A stretch of 64,000 nucleotides of DNA, from the NCBI GenBank assembly GCA_045563135.1, contig JBJKUL010000001.1:558001-622000 (forward strand), given 5' to 3'. This DNA is from Actinomarina sp002308095 (lineage in GTDB: Bacteria; Actinomycetota; Acidimicrobiia; Actinomarinales; Actinomarinaceae). The notes below the pieces were generated by a model that was given only the letters and a program-made list of their open reading frames with translations, was not told where the DNA came from and made no database searches. Positions within the stretch are counted from its first letter, which is position 1; the number at the start of each line of letters is the position of its first letter. Positions 28,237 to 36,025 of the stretch are shown piece by piece. A program made the position numbers and the translations under genes.

Positions 28237-28484
28237 AGCACACCAAATATTTTGGACTTATCGATAACTGCTTCCCCTTTTTTTAACACTAAGGTAACAG
28301 TTTTTTCATCTACAGCTACTATTCGCCCGTGAATACCTGAGTCAGTAATAACATTATTTCCTATTTTTAATTCTTTTAGCATTTCTGTATGTTTTTTATT
28401 TCTTCTTCTTTGAGGAACCCAAAGAATTGTATAGAAAACAACTAATACAATTATTAATGGTAAAACACTTAATAACTCATTCAT
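28233..28484 (-). CDS. yajC: Preprotein translocase subunit YajC
   Basis: The 83-residue protein has a single N-terminal helix (5-24) followed by PQRRRNKKHTEML (29-41; canonical RPq.Kr.ke.q.m) and a soluble domain with LKIGNNVITDSGIHGRIVAV (44-63). It is an accessory protein of the SecDF complex. ATGA overlaps on both sides link it to tgt and secD. Confidence 0.94.
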   Translation of the reverse strand: MNELLSVLPLIIVLVVFYTILWVPQRRRNKKHTEMLKELKIGNNVITDSGIHGRIVAVDEKTVTLVLKKGEAVIDKSKIFGVL

Positions 28485-29560
28485 ATGTATCTCTTCCTAA
28501 AATTAGCAAAATCTGATTCTAATATACTTTTTCTCGCTTCATCAAGCATAATCTCAGTCTGAATTATATTATGTACAGTTAAATACATCCATGCACTAGT
28601 CGGTTCGTTTCTTAATATGTGTCTTAAAAATGCTTTTGAGTAATTCTTACATGTAAAACATGTACAATTTTTATCTATTGGTGAGGAGTCATTTTTAAAT
28701 TTATTATTTTTTATATTTATATAGCTGTTACCGATAATCAACTTACCGTGTCGAGCTAATCGTGCTGGCCATACACAATCAAACATGTCAATACCTTCTT
28801 CTATTAAGTCAACCAATCCAAGGGTATCTCCAAGTCCCATTACATATCTAGGCTTATCAACAGGTAAATAATCTGTAGTAAAATTTACAATTGATTTTCT
28901 CTCTGCTCTAGTCTCTCCTAGAGCTAGTCCCCCAATTGCATAACCATCAAAATTTAAACTTGTCATAGATAAAGCCGATTTCTGTCTTAATTCTTGCACT
29001 AGTCCTCCTTGGACAATCCCAAACAAGGCTTGATTATTATTTTTATGAGTTATTTTTGCTATGTTTGCCCAATTTTCAGTTGTAGTTATTGCCTCTTCTT
29101 GCATTTCATGAGGAGCGTCGACATCTACAACGTAATCAAAAATCATTGCGATATCACTTCCAAGCAAATTTTGAGTTTTTATTGAAATTTCTGGTGTCAT
29201 TAGAAAATATGATCCATCGTAGATATTTTTAAACTCTATACCATCTTTAACTTTTTTGGTGGGCAAAGACCATCCTTGAAACCCACCAGAATCTGTAAGT
29301 ATTAATTTATCCCAGTTCATAAAACGGTGAAGACCTCCAAGTTCATTTATTACATGGGCACCTGGTCTTAAGTACAAATGGTATGTATTTGCTAAAAGAA
29401 CTGTAGTTTTATCCAACATTTCATGTGGAGTCGACTTCAATGCTCCTCTCGTTGCAACAGGCATAAAGGTAGGAGTCATAAGTTGCTTGTTGTTGATATT
29501 TAGCACTCCAGCTCGTGCTCTGCCGTCGTTTTTTAGTATAGAAAATGTTAAATTACTCAT
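28481..29560 (-). CDS. tgt: tRNA-guanine(34) transglycosylase
   Basis: The enzyme exchanges guanine 34 for preQ1 in GUN-anticodon tRNAs. The 359-residue protein has ANTYHLYLRPG (57-67), ILTDSGGFQGWS (88-99, catalytic Asp), GIVQGGL (about 183-189), GGLALGE (about 212-218), YVMGLGD (240-246) and the zinc-binding CTCFTCKNYSKAFLRH (about 300-315) with three Cys and a His. The usual SFQVFSL reads GFQGWSL. It overlaps queA by 8 nt, a functional pair. Confidence 0.95.
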   Translation of the reverse strand: MSNLTFSILKNDGRARAGVLNINNKQLMTPTFMPVATRGALKSTPHEMLDKTTVLLANTYHLYLRPGAHVINELGGLHRFMNWDKLILTDSGGFQGWSLPTKKVKDGIEFKNIYDGSYFLMTPEISIKTQNLLGSDIAMIFDYVVDVDAPHEMQEEAITTTENWANIAKITHKNNNQALFGIVQGGLVQELRQKSALSMTSLNFDGYAIGGLALGETRAERKSIVNFTTDYLPVDKPRYVMGLGDTLGLVDLIEEGIDMFDCVWPARLARHGKLIIGNSYINIKNNKFKNDSSPIDKNCTCFTCKNYSKAFLRHILRNEPTSAWMYLTVHNIIQTEIMLDEARKSILESDFANFRKRYI

Positions 29561-30554
29561 TTATTTTAAATAATACTGCATCTCCAAAACTTAAAAACTT
29601 AAGATTCATTTTTTGTGCAAAAATATATAAGTCCTTCCATTCTGCACCATATATTGCTTGGATAATTGAAAGTAAAGAGCTCCTTGGAGCATGGAAGTTT
29701 GTAATTAGATAATCACCAATATTGATTTTATAACTGGGAGTAATGAAAAGATTGGTTTTACCGCTATATACACCTGTATTAAACACGGTCTCTAACGATC
29801 TTAAAACTGTTGTCCCAACAAGAATAATCTTAAAACCATTACTTTTTAAAAATAAGATACGTTCGTAATCTTCTTTATCAACAGAGTAATTTTCACTGTG
29901 GATTTCGTAGTCTTCAACTATCTTCGTATCAATCGATTTAAATGTACCTAGGTTAATATCTAGATTTATAAAAAATACTTCATGACCAAGTTTTTTTAAC
30001 TTATCGATCATTGTATTTGTAAAATGCAATCCAGCTGTTGAGGCTGCTACAGAAAACCCTCCTTCTGAAAACTCGTTTAAATAATCTGAATATTTAGAGG
30101 AATTATCTTCAATATACGGAGGAAGAGGAACTTGTCCATAATCTTCCATAAGAGAATATACATTTTTTTTAAATTTCAACGTATAGAAATTTGTATGTTT
30201 TTCTAAGACTGTAACTAAACCAATTTTAGTATTTAGTTCATCTCCAACGTTAATTTTTGATCTTGTTTTAATTAAACAATCAGCATGATACTTGTCATGA
30301 ATATTCAATATAAAAAATTCAATTTTTCCATTTGTTAAGACTTTATTTGTATTAATTCTTACATTTTGAACTGTAGATTTATTAAAAACAAATACTGATT
30401 TATCTTTAAGTCCGTCAATGTACTCAGAAAAGGTTAATATTTGTTTACTTTCGGCAATTAGAAGATTTGAATATTCAGGATTTTTGTACCTATTTTGAGC
30501 AATAGAAGAAGCATCTAATTCATAATCCAAGTCAGTTATAGGTGTTTTAAACAA
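29553..30554 (-). CDS. queA: tRNA preQ1(34) S-adenosylmethionine ribosyltransferase-isomerase
   Basis: QueA converts preQ1-tRNA to epoxyqueuosine-tRNA using the ribosyl part of SAM. The 333-residue protein shows LDYELDASSIAQ (8-19; family fDYeLPeelIAq), a DKSVFVFNKSTV segment near 50 (normally vfNdtkV), VPLPPYI near 140, AASTAGLHFT near 168-177 (AAPTAgLHFt) and the late NFHAPRSSLL near 285 (NFHLPkStLlmLV). Some motif residues deviate but the order is complete. It is followed by tgt; only late steps of queuosine synthesis are present here. Confidence 0.94.
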   Translation of the reverse strand: MFKTPITDLDYELDASSIAQNRYKNPEYSNLLIAESKQILTFSEYIDGLKDKSVFVFNKSTVQNVRINTNKVLTNGKIEFFILNIHDKYHADCLIKTRSKINVGDELNTKIGLVTVLEKHTNFYTLKFKKNVYSLMEDYGQVPLPPYIEDNSSKYSDYLNEFSEGGFSVAASTAGLHFTNTMIDKLKKLGHEVFFINLDINLGTFKSIDTKIVEDYEIHSENYSVDKEDYERILFLKSNGFKIILVGTTVLRSLETVFNTGVYSGKTNLFITPSYKINIGDYLITNFHAPRSSLLSIIQAIYGAEWKDLYIFAQKMNLKFLSFGDAVLFKINE

Positions 30555-30908
30555 TTATTTTTCTAGAAGTTTAACGAATAGTTCATAAGACATTGAAATA
30601 ACTTCAGGGACTCCATCGTTACTTCTTCTTTCATTATTACTTTTACGTTTAAGCTTCTTCCAAAAAACTAATGTGTTTATATCACCTGATTTATTAATAG
30701 CTTTATCGAGTGTTTGATGTAGATTAAGATTTTGTCTTGACTTTGCTTCAATAAAAAACTCCTCATCATCTATATACAATTGTATGTCACCCAAATCATT
30801 AGATCCACCCTCAGCAAATCTCTGGGCTTTAAAATTATCAATTTTGTTTAGGCGGTTAACTATGTTCGTTTCGTAATTAGTGCCTTGTTTTTTTGCTTTA
30901 TTTACCAT
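30555..30908 (-). CDS. PD-(D/E)XK nuclease, Hjc-like
   Basis: Using ATG 30908 gives 117 residues; a TTG one codon earlier is possible. Elements in order are GTNYETNIVNRL (8-19; resembles the Glu-bearing first helix of Hjc resolvases), an Arg in AQRFAEGGSND (28-38), GDIQLY with the catalytic Asp (40-45) and FFIEAKSRQ with E-x-K (51-59), then a Gln/His-rich helix. This is a convincing PD-(D/E)XK core of archaeal Hjc or phage resolvase type. It sits between yebC and queA, where ruvC and ruvAB normally lie. TAAAAT lies 6 nt before the ATG. Resolvase function is inference. Confidence 0.75.
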   Translation of the reverse strand: MVNKAKKQGTNYETNIVNRLNKIDNFKAQRFAEGGSNDLGDIQLYIDDEEFFIEAKSRQNLNLHQTLDKAINKSGDINTLVFWKKLKRKSNNERRSNDGVPEVISMSYELFVKLLEK

Positions 30909-30920
30909 CAAGCAATTTTA
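30909..30920 (-). promoter_or_regulatory. Possible internal leaderless promoter
   Basis: On the minus strand TAAAAT (30915-30920) is followed by 6 nt and the ATG at 30908. The gap after yebC (19 nt) has no Shine-Dalgarno. It fits the spacing rule of the clearer promoters, but AT-rich intergenic sequence makes chance matches common. Confidence 0.4.
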
Positions 30921-30927
30921 ACAAAGA

Positions 30928-31671
30928 TTATTCATTTATTGCAGTATCCAATATATTCTCTTCAATATCAAAATTGGTATAAACATTTTGTACATCATCT
31001 AAATCTTCAAGTGCTTCAATAAGTTTTGTAATGCTCTGAAATTGGTTTGTGTCTAACATAATTGATGTGGAAGGAATATAAGCAACTTCTGCAGTTGTTG
31101 GTTTATATTCAGTTTCTATGAAGAGTTCATTAATTTTTTTAAAATCTTGCGGTAAGAATTCTAAGTTAATTCCATTTTCAGTTTCACTAAAGTCAACACA
31201 TGAATTCTCAATAGCAATATCAATAATTTCTTCACTATTATTTTCAAAATAAAAAATAGCTTTTCGTTCGAATAGATAGTTTACGCTTCCAGGTGCTCCT
31301 GTTGAACCATTGTATTTTGAAAAAACTGATTTTACATCTGCGGATGTTCTGTTTCTATTATCCGTAAGGCATTCAACTAATACTGCAACACCGTGAGGGC
31401 CGTATCCTTCGTAGAAGATTTCACTAAAATCATCTCCTTCTTGTTGGCCGCTAAGTCTTTTTAATGCTTTTTCAATATTATCATTTGGTACAGACATAGA
31501 CTTAGCTTTGGATATAGCTTGATATAGTGATGCATTGTTTGCTGGATCTGGCCCACCATTCTTTGCAGCAACTTCTATAGCTCTAACAAGTTTTGCAAAC
31601 AATTTTCCTCTTTTTGCATCATTTGCACCCTTTTTTCGTTTTATAGTTGACCATTTAGAGTGTCCTGACAT
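30928..31671 (-). CDS. yebC: YebC/PmpR-family protein
   Basis: The 247-residue protein opens with the signature MSGHSKWSTIKRKKGANDAK and continues with GKLFAKLVRAIEVAAKNGGP. GYGPHGVAVLVECLTDNRNR (about 90-109) is the central motif. YebC proteins were described as transcription regulators and more recently as factors that help ribosomes through difficult proline-rich stretches. The protein is full length. It overlaps pdxT by 17 nt and precedes the Hjc-like gene, the usual ruvC position. Confidence 0.95.
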   Translation of the reverse strand: MSGHSKWSTIKRKKGANDAKRGKLFAKLVRAIEVAAKNGGPDPANNASLYQAISKAKSMSVPNDNIEKALKRLSGQQEGDDFSEIFYEGYGPHGVAVLVECLTDNRNRTSADVKSVFSKYNGSTGAPGSVNYLFERKAIFYFENNSEEIIDIAIENSCVDFSETENGINLEFLPQDFKKINELFIETEYKPTTAEVAYIPSTSIMLDTNQFQSITKLIEALEDLDDVQNVYTNFDIEENILDTAINE

Positions 31672-32233
31672 GAGATCCTTTCAATATAAAATCATCCAAC
31701 CAATTTAGATAATTATTATCGTTTGTTAGTTCTGGGTGAAAAGTTAGTCCAACTATATTGTTTGACTTGACTCCAACTATTTCTTCGTCTAATTTCGCAA
31801 TGACTTCAGTATTTCCGGAGATAGAAGTTATTTTTGGTGCTCTGATGAAGCAATACATATCTGTAAAAGTTTCAAAGGTAACTAATCCTTCGAATGACTG
31901 ATTTTGTCTTCCGTAACTATTTCTTTCAACTTCGCAATCTAATAGTTCTAGTGTGTTTATTCCTAATAAAGTTTGATTAGATAACAAAATAAGCCCCGCA
32001 CAGGTTCCCAAAGTAGGAATTCCAGATTCTATAGCTTTTTTTAAGTCAATAAATAACTTATTGTGCTTTTGTATTTTTAACATAGCTGTAGATTCACCGC
32101 CAGGCAAAATAAGAGAGTCGACTTCCAACAAATCTTCAGAAGATTTAATAAATATGAATTCTTTGTCTATTAGTTTTAATGATTGAGCATGCTCATGGAA
32201 GCTGCCTTGTAATGACAGTATTCCAGTTTTCAA
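31655..32233 (-). CDS. pdxT: Pyridoxal 5'-phosphate synthase glutaminase subunit
   Basis: PdxT releases ammonia from glutamine for PdxS. The 192-residue class I amidotransferase begins TGILSLQGSFHEH (3-15), has LPGGESTAML (43-52), the nucleophile motif GTCAGLILLS (77-86) and FHPELT (about 167-172) with the His-Glu pair. RNSYGRQNQSFEG (about 105-117) is the PdxT-specific loop. It abuts pdxS directly, so the two subunits are co-produced. Confidence 0.96.
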   Translation of the reverse strand: MKTGILSLQGSFHEHAQSLKLIDKEFIFIKSSEDLLEVDSLILPGGESTAMLKIQKHNKLFIDLKKAIESGIPTLGTCAGLILLSNQTLLGINTLELLDCEVERNSYGRQNQSFEGLVTFETFTDMYCFIRAPKITSISGNTEVIAKLDEEIVGVKSNNIVGLTFHPELTNDNNYLNWLDDFILKGSHVRTL

Positions 32234-33118
32234 CTACCAGCCTCTTTTTGCAAGTTTTTCTGATTCATCAAGATCATCAATGTTTATTCCGACCATAGGT
32301 TCTCCAAGGTTTTTTGATACTTCAACGAGTTTTGAGGGATTATTAAAGTTTGTAGTTGCAACTACTATAGCTTCAGCTCTCTCTAGTGGATCGCCACTTT
32401 TAAATATACCGGAACCTACAAAAACGCCGTCACAACCTAGTTGCATCATTAGGGCTGCATCTGCAGGTGTAGCAATTCCTCCTGCAGCAAAATTTACAAC
32501 TGGTAATCTACCAGCTTCTCTTATTGACTCTAAAACTGTATATGGAGCACCATTATCTTTTGCAATTGCCATAAGTTCATTCTCATCTGCAGATAATATT
32601 TTATTTACTCCTTTAGTCATACTGCGCATATGTCTAACAGCTTCAATAACATTACCTGTTCCAGCTTCTCCCTTTGTTCTTATCATTGCAGCTCCTTCAC
32701 CAATACGTCTGCAAGCTTCTCCAATATTTGTTGCACCATTTACGAAAGGGGTTTTGATTTCATGTTTGCTTATGTGATTAACATCATCAGCAGGTGTAAG
32801 TACTTCACTTTCATCAATAAAGTCGATACCAAGTTCTTCAAGCATCTGAGCTTCAACGAAGTGGCCAATTCTTGCTTTAGCCATTACCGGAATAGAAACT
32901 GTATCCATTACTTCTTGAATAACTTCTACAGAAGACATTCTTGAAACTCCGCCTTCCGCTCTTATGTCAGCAGGAATTCTTTCAAGGGCCATAACTGCTA
33001 CTGCTCCAGATTTTTCTGCGATTTTAGCTTGCTCTGCATTTACGACGTCCATGATTACTCCGCCTTTAAGCATTTCAGCTAAACCTTTTTTTACTTTAAA
33101 AGTTGATTCTATTTTCAT
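32234..33118 (-). CDS. pdxS: Pyridoxal 5'-phosphate synthase lyase subunit
   Basis: PdxS condenses ribose 5-phosphate, glyceraldehyde 3-phosphate and ammonia to PLP. Starting at ATG 33118 gives 294 residues with KKGLAEMLKGGVIMDVV near the N terminus, ALERIPADIRAEGGVSRMS, PVMAKARIGHF (catalytic Lys) and VNFAAGGIATPADAALMMQL. An ATG 42 nt earlier would add residues unlike the family and overlap the glycosyltransferase gene. Neither start has a clear Shine-Dalgarno. This is one of the most conserved proteins in the window. Confidence 0.97.
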   Translation of the reverse strand: MKIESTFKVKKGLAEMLKGGVIMDVVNAEQAKIAEKSGAVAVMALERIPADIRAEGGVSRMSSVEVIQEVMDTVSIPVMAKARIGHFVEAQMLEELGIDFIDESEVLTPADDVNHISKHEIKTPFVNGATNIGEACRRIGEGAAMIRTKGEAGTGNVIEAVRHMRSMTKGVNKILSADENELMAIAKDNGAPYTVLESIREAGRLPVVNFAAGGIATPADAALMMQLGCDGVFVGSGIFKSGDPLERAEAIVVATTNFNNPSKLVEVSKNLGEPMVGINIDDLDESEKLAKRGW

Positions 33119-33132
33119 AAATATAATTTTAA

Positions 33133-34116
33133 CTATATTTGAGAGTAGAGTGAAATCCAAGCAGTGATTACTTTTGTAGTGTTGTATTTTTGAACATACT
33201 GTAATTGCTTTTGATGCTCATTATTTAAATCAAGTACTTTAAGTTTTTCAACAGTATCAAGAAGGGAATCAATTGAATTATTTTCAAAATAAATACCTGT
33301 AGGTCCTAGTACGTCTTTAAATGCCTTGATATCACTACAAACAACCAAGCATCCTTCTGTTATTGCTTCGATAAGCGTTATTCCAAAACTTTCACCATGG
33401 GTATTGACTGCTAGATATATATTGCATTGAGAAAATATACTTTTTTTTAGGTTTTCATCAGGGTTGTCATAAATAGTGATACCTGGTGATTTTTTATTAT
33501 GATTCGTAATAGCTGTAAAGTTGTACTGAAAGCTATCCATCCTGGTTGCCAATTTTTTAAATAATTTAAAATTCTTCCGTTTCTCATCTCTACCAATAAA
33601 TAAAAAAGAAAAGTTGTTCATGTTATTTAGATTTGATTTATTTACTTTTATAGTGTTTGGAATAATTTTAAGAGTTAAATCGTTTGGTAATCCGGTAGAT
33701 GCAACCTTACTAACTGCTGTAACGGCAAAAGCATTTCTCTCCTTATGAATTAATTTATTTTGTAAAAAAGTAAAAAATTTAGATAAGTCAGCATGATGTG
33801 TAATGATTGTATTCTTATTAATCGGTATTCTCCAGAAAAATATTGGTATAAATGGCTCATGTACATGAAGTATATCAGCCCACTGAAGGGCTTCTTTTAC
33901 TACCAGTCTGTTGGGCAGAAGATTTGTAGATGCTTTTGAACCATTAAAGGGTATGCTCATAGGTTTTCCAATATTGAAATCTTTTGAATCTGGACTAAGA
34001 ATTTTTATATCTAAACCAGTATTTTTAAGTTCTTTTTTCAGTATTTTCAATTGGTGTTGAACGCCACCATAATAGTTCATTCCATAGGGTGAAATTAATA
34101 AGACTTTAGTACTCAT
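33133..34116 (-). CDS. pimA: GT4 glycosyltransferase, PimA-like
   Basis: PimA adds the first mannose from GDP-mannose to phosphatidylinositol on the inner membrane face. The 327-residue GT-B protein has ISPYGMNYYGGVQHQLKILK (8-27, family cPY....GGVq.h), DILHVHEPF (85-93), FIGRDEKRKNFKLFKKL (about 158-174) and EAITEGCLVVCS near 240 (the EA.a.G.pVvaS acidic motif: HGESFGITLIEA). It is shorter than the usual 370-385. The gene order synthase-acyltransferase-PimA supports the specific assignment; sequence alone gives only GT4. Confidence 0.8.
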   Translation of the reverse strand: MSTKVLLISPYGMNYYGGVQHQLKILKKELKNTGLDIKILSPDSKDFNIGKPMSIPFNGSKASTNLLPNRLVVKEALQWADILHVHEPFIPIFFWRIPINKNTIITHHADLSKFFTFLQNKLIHKERNAFAVTAVSKVASTGLPNDLTLKIIPNTIKVNKSNLNNMNNFSFLFIGRDEKRKNFKLFKKLATRMDSFQYNFTAITNHNKKSPGITIYDNPDENLKKSIFSQCNIYLAVNTHGESFGITLIEAITEGCLVVCSDIKAFKDVLGPTGIYFENNSIDSLLDTVEKLKVLDLNNEHQKQLQYVQKYNTTKVITAWISLYSQI

Positions 34117-34978
34117 TTGTCCAAACTGGCTGAATTGAATGCCATTGGTTTATGTCCAAAGAGATTAATTTTTCAAAGGCTTTTGCTAATACTTTTAAAC
34201 CTTGCTGTATACTTTGTGCTTCATTCTCAAAATGAGGTACATAGAATGGTGTTTCAAAAACTAGTGTGTATTTATTGTTAATTTTTAAAAACGTTGCAGG
34301 AACAATAGGTACCCCAGTTGAAAGTGCTAACGCAACAGGTCCCTTAGGGAATGCAGCTATTTCGCCAAAAAATTCAGTACCAACACCACTTTTGTTAATA
34401 CTTCTTTCTGATAACAAACAAACATGGTATCCCTGATTAATTTTGTCTTTAAGTATATTGAACGTATTTTGACCTTTTCCTCCAATGATGATTTCACAAC
34501 CAAGTTCTTCTCTCAAGTTTTTAAACCAATTTAAAACATTTGTATTTTCTAATGGTTCAGCAACTGCTAAAAGATTTAAATTTAATTCTTTGCCTGCAGG
34601 GATAGCCATTTCCCAATTACCGAGGTGAGGTAATGCGAAGATAAATCCTTGATCATTTTTTTTAAGATTTTTAATATAATCTTCATTAACAATAGTTAAG
34701 TTTTCAGATATTTTATTTACAAAATTTGATTTAGTTAACCATAAAGTTTCAAACCAATACTTAACATAATTCACTTTTACTTTCAGCGGGCTATATTTGA
34801 GATTATTATTTTGTTTAAATCTATCAACTCTTTTATATAGATTTATAGTATTTCTTAAAGAAAAAATATAATATATGGGACCAATCACGTATGAAAGCAA
34901 AAGCAACATTCTTAAATTGAATCTCTTTACTAACATGTGTGAAATTTTTATTATTTGAAATTGTAAGTAATTAATCAT
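34106..34978 (-). CDS. LPLAT-family acyltransferase, PatA-like
   Basis: PatA acylates the mannose of PIM1/PIM2. ATG 34978 overlaps the upstream stop as ATGA and gives 290 residues; an earlier ATG (35023) would overlap by 49 nt. The protein has an N-terminal hydrophobic segment (about 20-45), the HX4E catalytic motif HLGNWE at 118-123 preceded by FALP, LLSERSINKSGVGTEFFGE around 185-203 and FPKGPVALALSTG. This is the lipid A biosynthesis / PatA acyltransferase fold. With no lipid A genes nearby and PI synthase and PimA adjacent, a PIM role is most likely. Confidence 0.82.
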   Translation of the reverse strand: MINYLQFQIIKISHMLVKRFNLRMLLLLSYVIGPIYYIFSLRNTINLYKRVDRFKQNNNLKYSPLKVKVNYVKYWFETLWLTKSNFVNKISENLTIVNEDYIKNLKKNDQGFIFALPHLGNWEMAIPAGKELNLNLLAVAEPLENTNVLNWFKNLREELGCEIIIGGKGQNTFNILKDKINQGYHVCLLSERSINKSGVGTEFFGEIAAFPKGPVALALSTGVPIVPATFLKINNKYTLVFETPFYVPHFENEAQSIQQGLKVLAKAFEKLISLDINQWHSIQPVWTNEY

Positions 34979-35541
34979 AGTTTTGTATAAAGTCGATAAA
35001 ATCTTTGAAATACTGTAATCCAAGTAATAGCGGCAAATATATATACATAGATAAATGAAAATTCAAAATACATAAAGAAGACAGCGAAGAGTACTCTTTC
35101 AGGACGAGCAGCTAAACCAACTTTATTTTCAATATTATGGACTTCTGATTTTGCTCTTATATATGGAATCAAGCCAGATGATGTAAGTATTGAAAAAATA
35201 GTAAATAATTCAATGTTTGAATGAGTAAACTTAATTCCAATAACAGCCCAAATGAATAATTCACCAATTCGATCTATTGTTGAGTCTAGAACTGCACCTT
35301 TATCAGATGTTTTATTCAGGTTTCTTGCTAAAGGTCCATCAAGTCCGTCAACTGCGCTTCCTAGAAAAATTAAAATTATGCCAATATTCTTATTTTCAGT
35401 GAGGAAATAAATGGACCCAACTATAACAACAAAAATACCAATAATTGATAAGGTATTTGGTTGAATTTTTAGACTTATACAAATTTTGATAAACGGTTTT
35501 GCAAATTTTTCAGATGCATTTTTGAAGTATTTTTCAAGCAT
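34975..35541 (-). CDS. CDP-alcohol phosphatidyltransferase, probable PIP synthase
   Basis: The 188-residue membrane enzyme has the complete CAP signature D65xxDG..AR....G82xxxD86xxxD90 (DGLDGPLAR followed by DKGAVLDSTID). Several hydrophobic helices flank it (about 30-50, 54-64, 95-125, 148-175). Location before PatA-like and PimA-like genes suggests phosphatidylinositol phosphate synthase rather than PgsA. The Arg/Lys residues that bind inositol phosphate were not verified, so PgsA remains possible. Confidence 0.85.
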   Translation of the reverse strand: MLEKYFKNASEKFAKPFIKICISLKIQPNTLSIIGIFVVIVGSIYFLTENKNIGIILIFLGSAVDGLDGPLARNLNKTSDKGAVLDSTIDRIGELFIWAVIGIKFTHSNIELFTIFSILTSSGLIPYIRAKSEVHNIENKVGLAARPERVLFAVFFMYFEFSFIYVYIFAAITWITVFQRFYRLYTKL

Positions 35542-36025
35542 TTTTGATTGACTCTGTGTATGTTTCAGAGACTAAATCACCATTAGCTGCATCTATTTCA
35601 ACAATAGTTTTCTGTTTTGGTGGATTTTCATGATCATATACTATAACGGTCCATATTGGTTTTAAAAATCTTATTTGTTTAAAAAATGAAAATGTCAAAG
35701 CGATTGAGTAATACCCAATAGAGTGAGGCACGTGTTTCATGATGTGACTTATTACGTCTGATTGTTTTATGTTGACAGCATTGTCAATAAGTAATACAAA
35801 TATACCAAACAAAAATACAAGTAAGGAGCCATATAAAACACTTAACCAGTTAGTTAAATCAAATAATACGTAAGAAGATATTGAAGTAAAGATTAACAAA
35901 TAGCCGTAGGTTCTCCTTCTGTTCGGATTAGGAATAATGTAGCTACCTACAGCTAAAGAATTAAGATCGTCTGGAACAATCTGCTTCTCAGCATCTTCAC
36001 GAGAAATATCTATACCGTCAACCAT
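35534..36025 (-). CDS. Membrane protein of unknown function with PepSY-like tail
   Basis: The 163-residue protein has a charged N terminus (1-40), two hydrophobic helices (about 41-60 and 63-83), and a soluble C-terminal part in which IWTVIVYDHE and VEIDAANGDLVSE (about 125-157) resemble a PepSY repeat (aspartate-x-x-x-G-D). No named family was recognised. It lies between thrS and the PIP synthase gene, with 8-nt overlap to the latter and a 1-nt overlap to thrS, where many actinobacteria carry a HIT protein instead. A link to lipid synthesis is only positional. Confidence 0.55.
   Translation of the reverse strand: MVDGIDISREDAEKQIVPDDLNSLAVGSYIIPNPNRRRTYGYLLIFTSISSYVLFDLTNWLSVLYGSLLVFLFGIFVLLIDNAVNIKQSDVISHIMKHVPHSIGYYSIALTFSFFKQIRFLKPIWTVIVYDHENPPKQKTIVEIDAANGDLVSETYTESIKNA

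Noticed and set aside
32280..32944. Long plus-strand frames opposite pdxS
   Set aside because: They mirror codon structure of one of the most conserved genes in the window, with no start signal or family match.
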